Shown one piece after another: positions 20,888 through 30,856 of a DNA stretch of 64,000 nucleotides (its first letter is position 1; each line of letters begins with the position of its first letter). The translations under genes and the position numbers were made by a program. Under the pieces are notes generated by a model. The model made no database searches, was not told the DNA's origin, and was given only the letters and a program-made list of their open reading frames with translations. This DNA is from an uncultured Pelagibacteraceae bacterium (lineage in GTDB: Bacteria > Pseudomonadota > Alphaproteobacteria > Pelagibacterales > Pelagibacteraceae), in NCBI GenBank assembly GCA_902526645.1, contig CABZLS010000002.1:1-64000 (forward strand), written 5' to 3'.

Positions 20888-22342
20888 ATGAATCAATCAA
20901 TAAAAATAGACCCATTTGGTTTTAGAGAATATGACGCAAGATGGGTTTTTCAGAAAGATATTAATGAGCTAGGTATCACGAATCTTGGTAAAGGTCTTGG
21001 GACACAAGTTAAAAAACATACCAAAAAAGAAAACCCTAGAATAATAGTTGGACATGATTACAGGTCTTATAGTGAAAAAATAAAAACAGCTCTTAAAAAG
21101 GGTTTAGTTTCAACTGGATGTTTTATTGAAGATGTTGGCTTATCTTTATCACCAATGGTTTATTATGCTCAATTTAATCTAAATGCAGACGCAGTAGCAA
21201 TGGTTACTGCTAGCCATAACGAAAATGGTTGGACTGGAGTAAAAATGGGCATCAAAAAAGGATTAACTCATGCTCCTGAAGAAATGGAAGAATTAAAAGA
21301 AATAACCTTAAATCAAAACTTCGTAAATGGTATTGGAAAAGAAAAAAAAATAGAGAATTTTAATAAAATTTATAAAGAAAATTTAATTAGTAAAAATAAG
21401 ATAAAAAAAAAAATTAAAGCTGTTGTTGCTTGCGGAAATGGTACTGCAGGTATTTTTGCTCCAGATATATTAAGAGGTATAGGTTGTGATGTAATTGAGT
21501 TAGACTGTAATTTAGACTGGACTTTTCCTAAATACAACCCGAATCCTGAAGATCTTGAAATGCTTCATGAAATTGTAAAATCTGTGAAAAATAATAACGC
21601 CGATATAGGTTTTGGATTTGATGGAGATGGAGATCGTGTTGGAGTAATTGACGATAAGGGAAATGAAATATTTTCAGATAAAATTGGCCTACTTATTGCA
21701 AGAAATCTTGCATCCAAACATAGAGCATCTAAATTTATTGTAGACGTAAAATCAACTGGGTTATTTTCAAGTGATAAAATCTTAAAAGAAAATAAATGTG
21801 AAACTATTTTTTGGAAAACTGGACATTCTCATATCAAGAGAAAAGTTCACAATGAAAAAGCCTTAGCAGGATTTGAAAAAAGTGGTCACTTTTTTTTCAA
21901 TCAGCCTCTAGGGTATGGATATGATGATGGTATAAATTCAGCTATTCAAATTTGTCATTTATTAGACGCCCAAAATAAAAAGATGAGTGAATTATACAAA
22001 GAATTACCAAAAACATTTCAATCACCCACCATGGCACCTTATTGCGATGATAAAGAAAAATATAAAGTTGTTAATGAAATTTTAGAAGAAATTCGTAAAT
22101 TGAAAGATAAAAAAATTAAGATTGATAATCAAGAAATTAAAGAAATACTGACTGTAAATGGTGTGAGGTTTTCTTTTGAAGATGGCTCATGGGGTTTAGT
22201 AAGAGCGTCCTCAAACAAACCTTCTTTAGTAGTTGTAACTGAAAGTCCCTCATCAAATGAGAGAAAAATTAAAATATTCGAGTTTATTGATAGTTTACTT
22301 CAACAAACAAAAAAAATAGGTGAATACGATCAAAAAATTTAA
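20888..22342 (+). CDS. Phosphomannomutase/phosphoglucomutase
   Basis: VTASHNENGWTGVKMG catalytic loop, GFGFDGDGDRVGVID metal-binding loop, GFEKSGHFFF sugar loop. Confidence 0.93.
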   Translation: MNQSIKIDPFGFREYDARWVFQKDINELGITNLGKGLGTQVKKHTKKENPRIIVGHDYRSYSEKIKTALKKGLVSTGCFIEDVGLSLSPMVYYAQFNLNADAVAMVTASHNENGWTGVKMGIKKGLTHAPEEMEELKEITLNQNFVNGIGKEKKIENFNKIYKENLISKNKIKKKIKAVVACGNGTAGIFAPDILRGIGCDVIELDCNLDWTFPKYNPNPEDLEMLHEIVKSVKNNNADIGFGFDGDGDRVGVIDDKGNEIFSDKIGLLIARNLASKHRASKFIVDVKSTGLFSSDKILKENKCETIFWKTGHSHIKRKVHNEKALAGFEKSGHFFFNQPLGYGYDDGINSAIQICHLLDAQNKKMSELYKELPKTFQSPTMAPYCDDKEKYKVVNEILEEIRKLKDKKIKIDNQEIKEILTVNGVRFSFEDGSWGLVRASSNKPSLVVVTESPSSNERKIKIFEFIDSLLQQTKKIGEYDQKI

Positions 22343-23392
22343 TCAATTATCTTGATTTTTTTCATTATCAGAATTTGAAGATGATTGATCATTATAAAAC
22401 TTTTTAATTAACTCTTCCTCTTTAATTTTTTGTTCTTGATCAAACTTGTCTTCCCATTCTTTGATTCTTCTATTTTCCTCTTTGATTCTTTCCTCTTCTT
22501 CAATCTTAGCTTTTAAAGCCAATTCTTTTTCTTCTTCAATTCGCTTTTGTTTTTCCTCTTCTTTTCTTAATTCTTCTTCCCTTTCTCTTTGCTCTTGCTC
22601 TGTTCTTAATCTTTCGCGCTCCGCTGCTTTAATCTTCTCTTCTTTTAATTTAAGTTCTTCCTCTTTTTCTCGTTGAATAGCTTGTTCTTTTATAAGTTGT
22701 CTTTGGAGTTCTTGTTGTCTATCAATTTCTAATTGCCTCAATCTGTTTTCTGTCTCTCTCAATTTTTCCTCTTCATATTTTAACTTTCTAGCGGCTTCTC
22801 TTATTTTTTGCTCCTCATCAAGTCTCTTTTGTCTTTCAATTTCCTTTAATCTAAGTTTTTCTTGCCTTTCTTTTTCCTTTTCTTCTCTTATCTTTTCAAG
22901 CTCAATTTGTTTTGATTTAATTTTTTCCTCTTTTAATTTATTTTTTTCTTCTCTAATTCTTTGCCTTTCTAACATTTTCATTCTTAGCTCTTCTTCTTTG
23001 AGTCTGTGGGTTTCTTCCCTAATTCTTCTTCTTTCCTCGTCTTGTATTTTCTGTTGCTCAATTCTTATTCTTTTTTCCTCTATTTTTTTTCTTTTTTCCT
23101 CATTACGCCTTACCTGTTTTTCATTATCTATAATTAATTTTTTTTGTGCTAGAATTTGTCTTTTTTCCTCTTTTAATTTATTTAGATAATCTTTTTTTTC
23201 TTGTTTTTTTTGTAAAATTTGTGCTCGTTTATCTTCCAACCTTTTTTTCTTTTCAAATTTTATTTTTTCTTTTTTTTTGTTTTCCTTGTATGAGTTATAA
23301 AAATTATCAATTTTTTTTGAAAAATCACTCAGCAAACTTTTGGCACTTTTATTTTTACTAAATATTTTTTTTAGTTCAGATTTTTTACTCAT
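22343..23392 (-). CDS. Highly charged coiled-coil protein of unknown function
   Basis: 349 aa, almost entirely E/K/R/Q heptad-like sequence (REEEKIKAAERERLRTEQEQREREEELRKEEEK...), no signal peptide or TM segment visible. Confidence 0.75.
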   Translation of the reverse strand: MSKKSELKKIFSKNKSAKSLLSDFSKKIDNFYNSYKENKKKEKIKFEKKKRLEDKRAQILQKKQEKKDYLNKLKEEKRQILAQKKLIIDNEKQVRRNEEKRKKIEEKRIRIEQQKIQDEERRRIREETHRLKEEELRMKMLERQRIREEKNKLKEEKIKSKQIELEKIREEKEKERQEKLRLKEIERQKRLDEEQKIREAARKLKYEEEKLRETENRLRQLEIDRQQELQRQLIKEQAIQREKEEELKLKEEKIKAAERERLRTEQEQREREEELRKEEEKQKRIEEEKELALKAKIEEEERIKEENRRIKEWEDKFDQEQKIKEEELIKKFYNDQSSSNSDNEKNQDN

Positions 23393-23584
23393 TACTAAAT
23401 TTAACTTATAAAGTTTTATTAAATATATTTCATGTGTTTAAAATGAGTTTTAAGGAAATAAGAGATTTAGAAATCTGATACTTTCTCATCGGTTTTATTT
23501 AATTTCAATCGTTGCGTGTATTTTTTTTTAAAAAAAATTCATAAAAAAAAATTATTTCTGCAAGAATCGGTTAGTAGCAAATGA

Positions 23585-23917
23585 ATGATAAAATATTTAA
23601 AATTATATTCTTTTTTATTTTGTTTAATAATGCTTAATAGCTGCGCAACTCCAGGTACAGCTTTTCTTGGTCCAATTTTTACAGGCGCAAAAACTGGAAG
23701 CATTTATCAAGCGTCTTTATCTTATAGCACTGGTAAAATTTTGAATGAATTCAATCCATATATTGACTCAAATATAACCAAAAAAAAGAATAATCTTAAA
23801 AATAATGATTTATTACAAGAATTTCCATATGTAGATAAGAATCCCTTAATTTTAAAGTCTTACAAAATTGATTTAGTTGAATTTTCAGAGTTAATTGAAC
23901 CTGAGCCTCTTCCATAA
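23585..23917 (+). CDS. Small putative lipoprotein
   Basis: MIKYLKLYSFLFCLIMLNSCATPGTAFLG: hydrophobic leader ending in lipobox-like LNSC. Confidence 0.65.
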   Translation: MIKYLKLYSFLFCLIMLNSCATPGTAFLGPIFTGAKTGSIYQASLSYSTGKILNEFNPYIDSNITKKKNNLKNNDLLQEFPYVDKNPLILKSYKIDLVEFSELIEPEPLP

Positions 23918-23994
23918 AAATTTTATCAACATTTTTACTAATTCAATTATTACGAGTTATGTTATTTTAACAGAATCATTTATATTGTAGTTAA

Positions 23995-24033
23995 GGGTGG
24001 TAGAGGGAGACTGAAGCCACCCCTTTTTTTTTT
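23995..24033 (+). terminator. Candidate Rho-independent terminator (GGGTGG...CCACCC + T10)
   Basis: 6-bp GC stem 23995..24000/24017..24022, 16-nt loop, then T run 24024..24033 in the convergent intergenic region. Confidence 0.6.
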
Positions 24034-24817
24034 ACAAGCCTGAATATCTAAAAACAAAAATTGTACCTACAACATACAAAAAAATACCAAAAAAAACTTG
24101 CAATTTAGTTTTATCAATTTTGTGTGCTGAATTAGCTCCAACTCTAGCCATAAACATAGTGATAGGAATAAAGATTAAAAAAGCAGGAATATTAATAAAA
24201 CCAATGCTTAAAGGTAATTTCGCATTTAATAATGAGCCTGAATAACAAAAACCTATCGCTCCGCACAAAGCAATAATAAAACCAATTGTTGCTGAACTTC
24301 CAATCGCTTTTTTTATAGGATAACCAAAGTATTTTAATATTGGAACATTCATAACAGCACCCCCTATTCCCATTGGAGCAGAAATAAAGCCTGAGATTAG
24401 TCCAAAAACTATTCTGAAGGGTAGTCTAAATTTTTTTTTATTAATTCTTCGTTGATTAGAATTTATTAACAAATATGTACCTAAACAAAAAACCACAATT
24501 GTAAAAAAAACAACTAATGACTTTGTTTTTGCCATTGCTGCAAATGTAGTTCCAAGTAATACTCCAATCACCACAAATAACCCATAAGTTTTAATTATAT
24601 TTTGGTCAACTGAGTTATGTTTATTATGCGTATAAACTGAAACCATTGATGTAGGGATAATAATTGCAAATGAAGTTCCAACGGCTAAATGCATTAAATA
24701 ATTTTTATCAATACCTATTGCTTCAAATAAAAAAAAAAGAAATGGGACTGTTATTAAGCCACCACCTATTCCAAATAAACCCGCAAAAAAACCTACTGGA
24801 AAAGCGGTTAAAATCAT
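24032..24817 (-). CDS. TauE/SafE family (sulfite/anion exporter) membrane protein
   Basis: GFFAGLFGIGGGLITVPFLFFLF and SGFISAPMGIGGAVMNVPILKYFG duplicated signature. Confidence 0.88.
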   Translation of the reverse strand: MILTAFPVGFFAGLFGIGGGLITVPFLFFLFEAIGIDKNYLMHLAVGTSFAIIIPTSMVSVYTHNKHNSVDQNIIKTYGLFVVIGVLLGTTFAAMAKTKSLVVFFTIVVFCLGTYLLINSNQRRINKKKFRLPFRIVFGLISGFISAPMGIGGAVMNVPILKYFGYPIKKAIGSSATIGFIIALCGAIGFCYSGSLLNAKLPLSIGFINIPAFLIFIPITMFMARVGANSAHKIDKTKLQVFFGIFLYVVGTIFVFRYSGL

Positions 24818-24857
24818 AAGTAGGATATATATAGTGTATTGGTTAGATATAATTGAG

Positions 24858-25850
24858 TTAAGCAGATTGACCTACAATTCTTTCGACATTTTTATACTTA
24901 ATATTATCCATTATATGATCTATTTTCTGAACATCTGCATCACGAACACACATATTCTCGCTTAAATATCTTTTCCAATGACTAGATCCTGTTTGACCAT
25001 GAAAAAGACCTAAAGTGTGTCTCATAATCTGATTTAATCTAGTTCCTTTCTTTAATTCATCTTTTACATAAGGAATTAAATTTTCTATAACCTCTTGTCT
25101 AGTTAATACATTTTCATTTTTAAAAATTTTTCTCTCAATTTCAGCTAATAAATATGGTGTATGATATGCAGCTCTTCCAATCATAACTCCATCTACTTCC
25201 ATTAAATGTGAATTAATTGCCTCCACTGAAGATATTCCCCCATTAATTATAATTTCTTCATTAGGAAAATCTTTTTTAAGATTATACACGTAATCATATT
25301 TAAGGGGTGGTATATTTAAATTTTGTTTTGGAGTAAACTTACCTAACATTGCTTTACGAGCATGTATTATAAAAGTTTTAATACCTGCAGATTTAAGTAT
25401 GGATATGAAATTATAGAAATTTTCATAATCTTCAACACTATCATAACCTATTCTAGTTTTAATCGTTACAGGAAGGTTTGTAACTGCCTGCATTTTGCTT
25501 AGACAATCTGCTACTAAATTGGGTTCTTTCATAAGACAAGCACCAAATTTATTTTTTTCAACTTTTTTACTTGGACATCCTAAATTTAAATTTATTTCAT
25601 CATATCCAAAATCTTCACCTATTTTACTTGCTTCAGCTAATAACTTTGGTGAAGAACCTCCAATTTGTAATGCTACAGGCTTCTCATTAATATTAAATTC
25701 TAATAGTTTTTTTTTATCTCCTCTACTAATCGCCTCATCAACAATCATCTCTGTATATAAAAGAGAATTTTTAGAGATTAACCTTAAAAAATATCTTTCA
25801 TGACGATCAGTACAATCCATCATCGGTGCTACAGACACTTTTCTATTCAT
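24858..25850 (-). CDS. dusA: tRNA-dihydrouridine synthase A
   Basis: VAPMMDCTDRHERYFLRL, NLNLGCPSKKVEKNKFGACLMKEP, IHARKAMLGKFTPKQN, DGVMIGRAAYHTPYLL. Confidence 0.95.
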   Translation of the reverse strand: MNRKVSVAPMMDCTDRHERYFLRLISKNSLLYTEMIVDEAISRGDKKKLLEFNINEKPVALQIGGSSPKLLAEASKIGEDFGYDEINLNLGCPSKKVEKNKFGACLMKEPNLVADCLSKMQAVTNLPVTIKTRIGYDSVEDYENFYNFISILKSAGIKTFIIHARKAMLGKFTPKQNLNIPPLKYDYVYNLKKDFPNEEIIINGGISSVEAINSHLMEVDGVMIGRAAYHTPYLLAEIERKIFKNENVLTRQEVIENLIPYVKDELKKGTRLNQIMRHTLGLFHGQTGSSHWKRYLSENMCVRDADVQKIDHIMDNIKYKNVERIVGQSA

Positions 25851-25871
25851 AATTTAGCTTTATATTATTTT

Positions 25872-26399
25872 TTATGAGTTTGAAGTATCAGTTTCTTCTA
25901 GATTAGCTTCCGTCTCTTGGTTTTCATTTTCTGAAACTTCATCTAATGAAACTTCTTGATCTTTTTCTTCAGTTCCGGAAGTATTTACTTCAGGCTGAGC
26001 AGTCTGAGATAATTCTGCCAAATCATCTTTTGAAACTTGAATTTTTTCTGGAGCTTTTCTAGCTCTTTTAGATGGTAAAATAGGTGTTCCGCTTTTTGAA
26101 ATTTCTCCTTTGTACAAGCTTTCAAAATCATCACCAATATCTTCATCGTCCTCAGTGCCTTCATCAACTTGCTCAACATGTTTTCTTAATTTATAAACAG
26201 CACTCTCAGTCAAATCTGTAACTTTGACGTTTTCCTCTGCAATCTCTCTTAATGAAATAACAGTGTTTTTATCATTGTCTCTATCAACAGTTGGTTCAAT
26301 ACCTGAATTTAGTTGTGTGGCTCTCTCTTTAGCTACCAGAACTAGTTCGTAAGGACTTTCAACTTTATCAATGCAATCTTCAACAGTTACTCTTGCCAT
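25872..26399 (-). CDS. rpoZ: DNA-directed RNA polymerase omega subunit with long acidic C-terminal extension
   Basis: [33 protein letters not shown] omega N-terminus; 175 aa in total. Confidence 0.9.
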   Translation of the reverse strand: MARVTVEDCIDKVESPYELVLVAKERATQLNSGIEPTVDRDNDKNTVISLREIAEENVKVTDLTESAVYKLRKHVEQVDEGTEDDEDIGDDFESLYKGEISKSGTPILPSKRARKAPEKIQVSKDDLAELSQTAQPEVNTSGTEEKDQEVSLDEVSENENQETEANLEETDTSNS

Positions 26400-26443
26400 G
26401 CGGATTATCTACACAGCGAGCTAAAAAAAATCAAGGAGAATTT

Positions 26444-27652
26444 TTAAATATATAGTGGATTTAGCTTATTTCTAACAAAAAACAACAAGACTAAAGATAT
26501 AAAAATGTAGATAAATGACACCATAGCAATTTGCTCAATAGAAAAACCCCTATCAATCAAAAAACCAAATAAAGCTGTCCCAAAAGCAGTGGAAAAAACC
26601 ATCAAAGCTGTGGTTAAAGCTTTAATTGATCCAATAAATTTAACACCATATATTTCAGCCCATGTGGAGGAACCCAAAACATTGGCTAAACCATTAGAAA
26701 TCCCAATTAATCCTAAAAAAATAAAAGATGTAATTGGATTATCAAAATAAAATAAAACTAATGTAGAAAACATCAAGGGTATATTCATAAAGATCAATAA
26801 TTTTCTACTAGTAAATTTATCTATTAAAAAACCAGATCCCAATAAAGTTACAACAGATAATATTGAATAAACCATAAATGATTGAGCAATAACAAAAGAG
26901 CCCCACTCTTTTGCATCAGTAATAAAAGATTGATAAACAAAAACACCAGTTGCAATCCATGGCATTGCAAGCATGTTTAAACAAATAATATAAAATCTAT
27001 AATCTTTAATAACTTCAATTCTTTGCCATTGTTTAATTTCTTTTATTCCAGCATTGTCAAAGTCTACTTGTTCTCTTGTATCAAAATCTAATTTTTTGAT
27101 TAAAAAAAATGATGCCAGTGGTAAAAATATTAAAGTTAAAATAGAGATTGATATCCAAATATTTTGCCAAGCTGTGATTGTAAGTAAATACACTATTAAT
27201 ATGGGCAAAATAAATTCAGCAGTTGAAAGACCAAACCATCCGGCGCTGAGAGCTTTACCCCTAGAAATCGTAAAGTATCTAGTAATAGTTGTTGTTGCAG
27301 TATGAGACATTAACCCTTGCCCAGAAAATCTCATTAAAAAAACAGCTATAAATAAAAACGCTATAGAGGATATATTTGAAAAGAAATAACAAGAAAATGA
27401 TAAAAGTAAAGTTACGTAAAAAGCAAATTTAAAAATATTAATGTCATCAATTTTCTTTCCAACCCAAATTAAAAGAAAACTACTTAATAACGTTGCTGAC
27501 GCATAAATTGAGCCAAATTGTCCATGAGTGATTGAAAGTGTTTCTCTAATACTAGAATTAAACAAACCTAAAAAAAAACTCTGTCCAAAACTAGAAAAAA
27601 ATGTAAAAATAAATCCAAATATAATTACTTTTAAACTTAAGCTATTAAACAT
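26444..27652 (-). CDS. Major facilitator superfamily transporter
   Basis: 402 aa, ~12 hydrophobic segments, MFS-like repeat. Confidence 0.85.
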   Translation of the reverse strand: MFNSLSLKVIIFGFIFTFFSSFGQSFFLGLFNSSIRETLSITHGQFGSIYASATLLSSFLLIWVGKKIDDINIFKFAFYVTLLLSFSCYFFSNISSIAFLFIAVFLMRFSGQGLMSHTATTTITRYFTISRGKALSAGWFGLSTAEFILPILIVYLLTITAWQNIWISISILTLIFLPLASFFLIKKLDFDTREQVDFDNAGIKEIKQWQRIEVIKDYRFYIICLNMLAMPWIATGVFVYQSFITDAKEWGSFVIAQSFMVYSILSVVTLLGSGFLIDKFTSRKLLIFMNIPLMFSTLVLFYFDNPITSFIFLGLIGISNGLANVLGSSTWAEIYGVKFIGSIKALTTALMVFSTAFGTALFGFLIDRGFSIEQIAMVSFIYIFISLVLLFFVRNKLNPLYI

Positions 27653-27660
27653 AAAAAATT

Positions 27661-28530
27661 ATGAGTTGTAATGTTGCTTTCATAGGTCTTGGTGTCATGG
27701 GTTATCCAATGGCTGGTTATATATCAAAAGGTGGACACAATGTAACTGTTTTTAACAGAACAAAATCAAAAGCAGAAAAATGGATAAAAGAATACAAAGG
27801 TAAAATGGCTGAAACTCCTGCTGAGGCTGCAAAAGATGCAGAGTATGTCTTTACATGTGTTGGAAATGATAACGATTTAAGAGAAGTGACATTTGGTGAC
27901 AATGGTGCATTTAAAACAATAAAAAAAGGTGCAATCTATATTGATAACACTACAGCATCAGCAACAATTGCTAGAGAAATTTATGAACATGCAAAGAAAA
28001 ATGGATTTGGTGCATTAGATGCTCCAGTATCTGGTGGACAAGCTGGTGCAGAAAATGGTGCTCTAACAGTTATGATTGGTGGAGATCAAGCGGACTTTGA
28101 TAAAGCAAAAGATAAAATTGATTGCTATAGTAAAAAAATGAAGCTACTTGGTAAAGCAGGTTGTGGACAACTAGCAAAGATGGTTAATCAAATTTGTATA
28201 GCAGGATTAGTTCAAGGATTATCTGAAGGAATTAATTTTGGAATGAAGGCTGGATTAAATATGGAGGATGTAATCGAAGTTATTTCAAAAGGTGCAGCTC
28301 AGTCTTGGCAAATGGAAAATAGATACAAAACGATGATTGATGATAAGTTCGATTTTGGTTTTGCAGTTGACTGGATGAGAAAAGATTTAAAGATTGCAAT
28401 GGATGAAGCAAAAAATAATGGTTCATTATTACCTGTAACAGAACTTGTAGATAAGTTTTATGGAGAAGTTCAAGGTTTAGGCGGAAATCGTTGGGATACT
28501 TCAAGCTTAATAAAAAGATTTAGAAAGTAA
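27661..28530 (+). CDS. 3-hydroxyisobutyrate dehydrogenase / beta-hydroxyacid dehydrogenase family
   Basis: FIGLGVMGYPMAGYISKGGHNVTVFNRT NAD-binding, DAPVSGGQAGAENGALTVMIGG, GKAGCGQLAKMVNQ. Confidence 0.9.
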   Translation: MSCNVAFIGLGVMGYPMAGYISKGGHNVTVFNRTKSKAEKWIKEYKGKMAETPAEAAKDAEYVFTCVGNDNDLREVTFGDNGAFKTIKKGAIYIDNTTASATIAREIYEHAKKNGFGALDAPVSGGQAGAENGALTVMIGGDQADFDKAKDKIDCYSKKMKLLGKAGCGQLAKMVNQICIAGLVQGLSEGINFGMKAGLNMEDVIEVISKGAAQSWQMENRYKTMIDDKFDFGFAVDWMRKDLKIAMDEAKNNGSLLPVTELVDKFYGEVQGLGGNRWDTSSLIKRFRK

Positions 28531-28533
28531 TGT

Positions 28534-29133
28534 ATGCAACCAGCATACTATGAAAATTTCGAGGAAATTCAAAATAAGTATTGGTCTATGCTTGATGATG
28601 CTGTGACTAATAGAGGATCTCCTTTTAGAATTCCTGTCTTTATTTGTGCACACCAAGATGAGGTAGATGGAAGAATTGTTGTTCTAAGAAAATCAGATAG
28701 AGCAAATAATCTATTACAATTTCATACTGATTTAAGATCACCAAAAGTAGAAATTCTTAAAAAAAATAAGAATGCCTCTCTAGTTTTCTACGATAAAGAA
28801 GAAAAGATACAATTAAGAGTAAAGGTAGAATGTGAAGTTAATAATCAAAATTCTACAACAGAAGAATCTTGGAAAAAAACTCAACATATAAGCAGACGTT
28901 GCTATTTAACTGATAGTCCTCCAGGGACTGCTTCAGAAAATCCAACATCTGGAATGATATCCAAATTAGAAGATTTTGATTATACCATGGAACAAAGTGA
29001 GGAAGGTTATAAAAACTTTACTGTTATTAAATGTAAGATTAAATCTATTGAGTGGCTATATCTTGCAGCAAAAGGACATCGAAGAGCAAAGTTTGATTTA
29101 GAAGCTAATGAAAATGCTTGGCTAGTTCCATAA
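28534..29133 (+). CDS. Pyridoxamine 5'-phosphate oxidase-like flavin-binding protein
   Basis: PNPOx-like split barrel (VVLRKSDRANNLLQFHTDLRSPKVEILKKNKNASLVFYD...EWLYLAAKGHRRAKFDL). Confidence 0.75.
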   Translation: MQPAYYENFEEIQNKYWSMLDDAVTNRGSPFRIPVFICAHQDEVDGRIVVLRKSDRANNLLQFHTDLRSPKVEILKKNKNASLVFYDKEEKIQLRVKVECEVNNQNSTTEESWKKTQHISRRCYLTDSPPGTASENPTSGMISKLEDFDYTMEQSEEGYKNFTVIKCKIKSIEWLYLAAKGHRRAKFDLEANENAWLVP

Positions 29134-29147
29134 CAAATTTTTATACC

Positions 29148-30314
29148 CTAAAACGTTCCCTTATCTATAGCTTTCAAAACAAATAATTTGTAATTGTAGT
29201 TTCGATGTACTGCGTGGGTGTAAACAATTCGATTATCATCAAAGTTGATAAGCAATGCAATTCCACCATATCCATCCATACCCATCACCGTATCACTTAT
29301 ACCAGGATAATTGGTATGAAAAAAACCTGCGTAAGATTTTGAATAACCATCACCTTGTATATATCCTTTGATAACTCTGTTTGCATAAACGTCCTTAAGA
29401 TAATTTCCTATACATGTATCACTGTTCCAGTCATTCAAGATGGCTATGCCAATTCTTAATGTATCGTAACGTGTTGCTTTAAAATTTGATTGAATAACAC
29501 CCTTTGACTCAATTCCAGTACCATTAAACTCTAACCTTCCAGCAAGACCAACATGATCTTTTAGGACATCATTAATAAATGAAGAAAATTTATGCCCAGT
29601 TTTAAATGAAATATAATTCAAAGCTACATTGGGAGAAAATTGCGAGTATTTAAAACGTTTTTTTGCTGGTTTAGTATTTGCTAATTCATTATTTGCAATA
29701 TCAGCAATAGTTAAATCACCTATATCTCTTCCTGAGCTTAAATAATTATTTTTAATATATTTTTGATCCCCTGTGCTGGCATTGATAACATCTTGCACTG
29801 TAGCTGTTTCTAGCAGCGTTCCTTTAACGATTGGCCAATCAGCTAAAGATGATGATAAAGAATTAATGTAACCTTTACAGATCGCATGACCCATGAGGTA
29901 ACCACCTAAACTTTTGCCTAAAGACATACTGTATATCATCGTGTCATTATCTATTAAATCTCCAAATCTTTCAGGGGGAGATAGCTGATCAATAACAATC
30001 TCTCCATCTTCATACATCAAATAACTAATTAGACCTGTCGACTGCATCTTCTTAACAATCTTTTTTATGATCTTTGGTTCTTTTTGAAGATTAAATTTTA
30101 AAGCAGTTGGTTGAGAAGATGGTTTGGTATAAAACTGATTACTTAACCCTCTAATGTTATAAGTAAGAAAATGGTATTGCAGTGTCTCAAGATTTGGATT
30201 TTTTAATTCCTCAGGAATTTGTCTATTTTTCCATGTTTTAACTTTTTTACTTTCTGCAAAAACGTTACTACTCAATAACAAACCTATAACCACGACCCAA
30301 AAAATCTTTTTCAT
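29148..30314 (-). CDS. Exported serine hydrolase, beta-lactamase/class C PBP-like
   Basis: Signal peptide MKKIFWVVVIGLLLSSNVFA; SMSLGKSLGGYLMG (SxxK), YSQFSPNVALNYI (YxN-like). Confidence 0.7.
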   Translation of the reverse strand: MKKIFWVVVIGLLLSSNVFAESKKVKTWKNRQIPEELKNPNLETLQYHFLTYNIRGLSNQFYTKPSSQPTALKFNLQKEPKIIKKIVKKMQSTGLISYLMYEDGEIVIDQLSPPERFGDLIDNDTMIYSMSLGKSLGGYLMGHAICKGYINSLSSSLADWPIVKGTLLETATVQDVINASTGDQKYIKNNYLSSGRDIGDLTIADIANNELANTKPAKKRFKYSQFSPNVALNYISFKTGHKFSSFINDVLKDHVGLAGRLEFNGTGIESKGVIQSNFKATRYDTLRIGIAILNDWNSDTCIGNYLKDVYANRVIKGYIQGDGYSKSYAGFFHTNYPGISDTVMGMDGYGGIALLINFDDNRIVYTHAVHRNYNYKLFVLKAIDKGTF

Positions 30315-30323
30315 AATTAATCC

Positions 30324-30836
30324 TTAAAAAATTGATTTCGAATATTTTTTCCAGTTATCTTGATAGTGTTTTGTGTTTTCAAATACAGCTTTTTTTTCTT
30401 CCTCTGTAACTTCTCTTACTACCTTACCAGGTGAACCAATTACTAAAGAGTTGTCTGGTATTTCTTTGTTTTCTGTAATTAAAGCTTTTGCTCCTATGAT
30501 ACAATTTTTTCCAATCTTAGCATTGTTAAGAATTACTGCACCAATTCCAATTAAACTGTTGTCCCCTATCGTACATCCATGAAGCATAACCATATGTCCA
30601 ACTGTTACATTCTTTCCAATTTTTAATGGATAGCCTGGATCAGTATGTAAAACACTTCCATCTTGCACATTTGATCCCTCACCTACATGTATATTTTCAA
30701 TATCTCCTCTTAAGGTTGCATTAAACCAAATACTAGAATTTTTTTCTAAAGTAACATCACCAATTATAGTTGCATTAGGTGCTACCCAATTTTCGCCAGA
30801 GTTTTTTGGTTTTTTATCTTTTAAATCGTAAAACAT
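30324..30836 (-). CDS. Gamma-class carbonic anhydrase / hexapeptide-repeat protein
   Basis: [58 protein letters not shown]. Confidence 0.9.
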   Translation of the reverse strand: MFYDLKDKKPKNSGENWVAPNATIIGDVTLEKNSSIWFNATLRGDIENIHVGEGSNVQDGSVLHTDPGYPLKIGKNVTVGHMVMLHGCTIGDNSLIGIGAVILNNAKIGKNCIIGAKALITENKEIPDNSLVIGSPGKVVREVTEEEKKAVFENTKHYQDNWKKYSKSIF

Positions 30837-30856
30837 AATTTATATATTATTACATT

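Noticed and set aside
22446-23361. Plus-strand ORFs 22446..22676, 22998..23189 and 23146..23361
   Set aside because: Ser/Phe/Leu-rich antisense translations of the low-complexity coiled-coil gene; no start context or protein-like features
25985-26179. Minus-strand ORF 25985..26179 overlapping rpoZ in another frame
   Set aside because: Alternate frame inside rpoZ; the rpoZ frame is clearly coding
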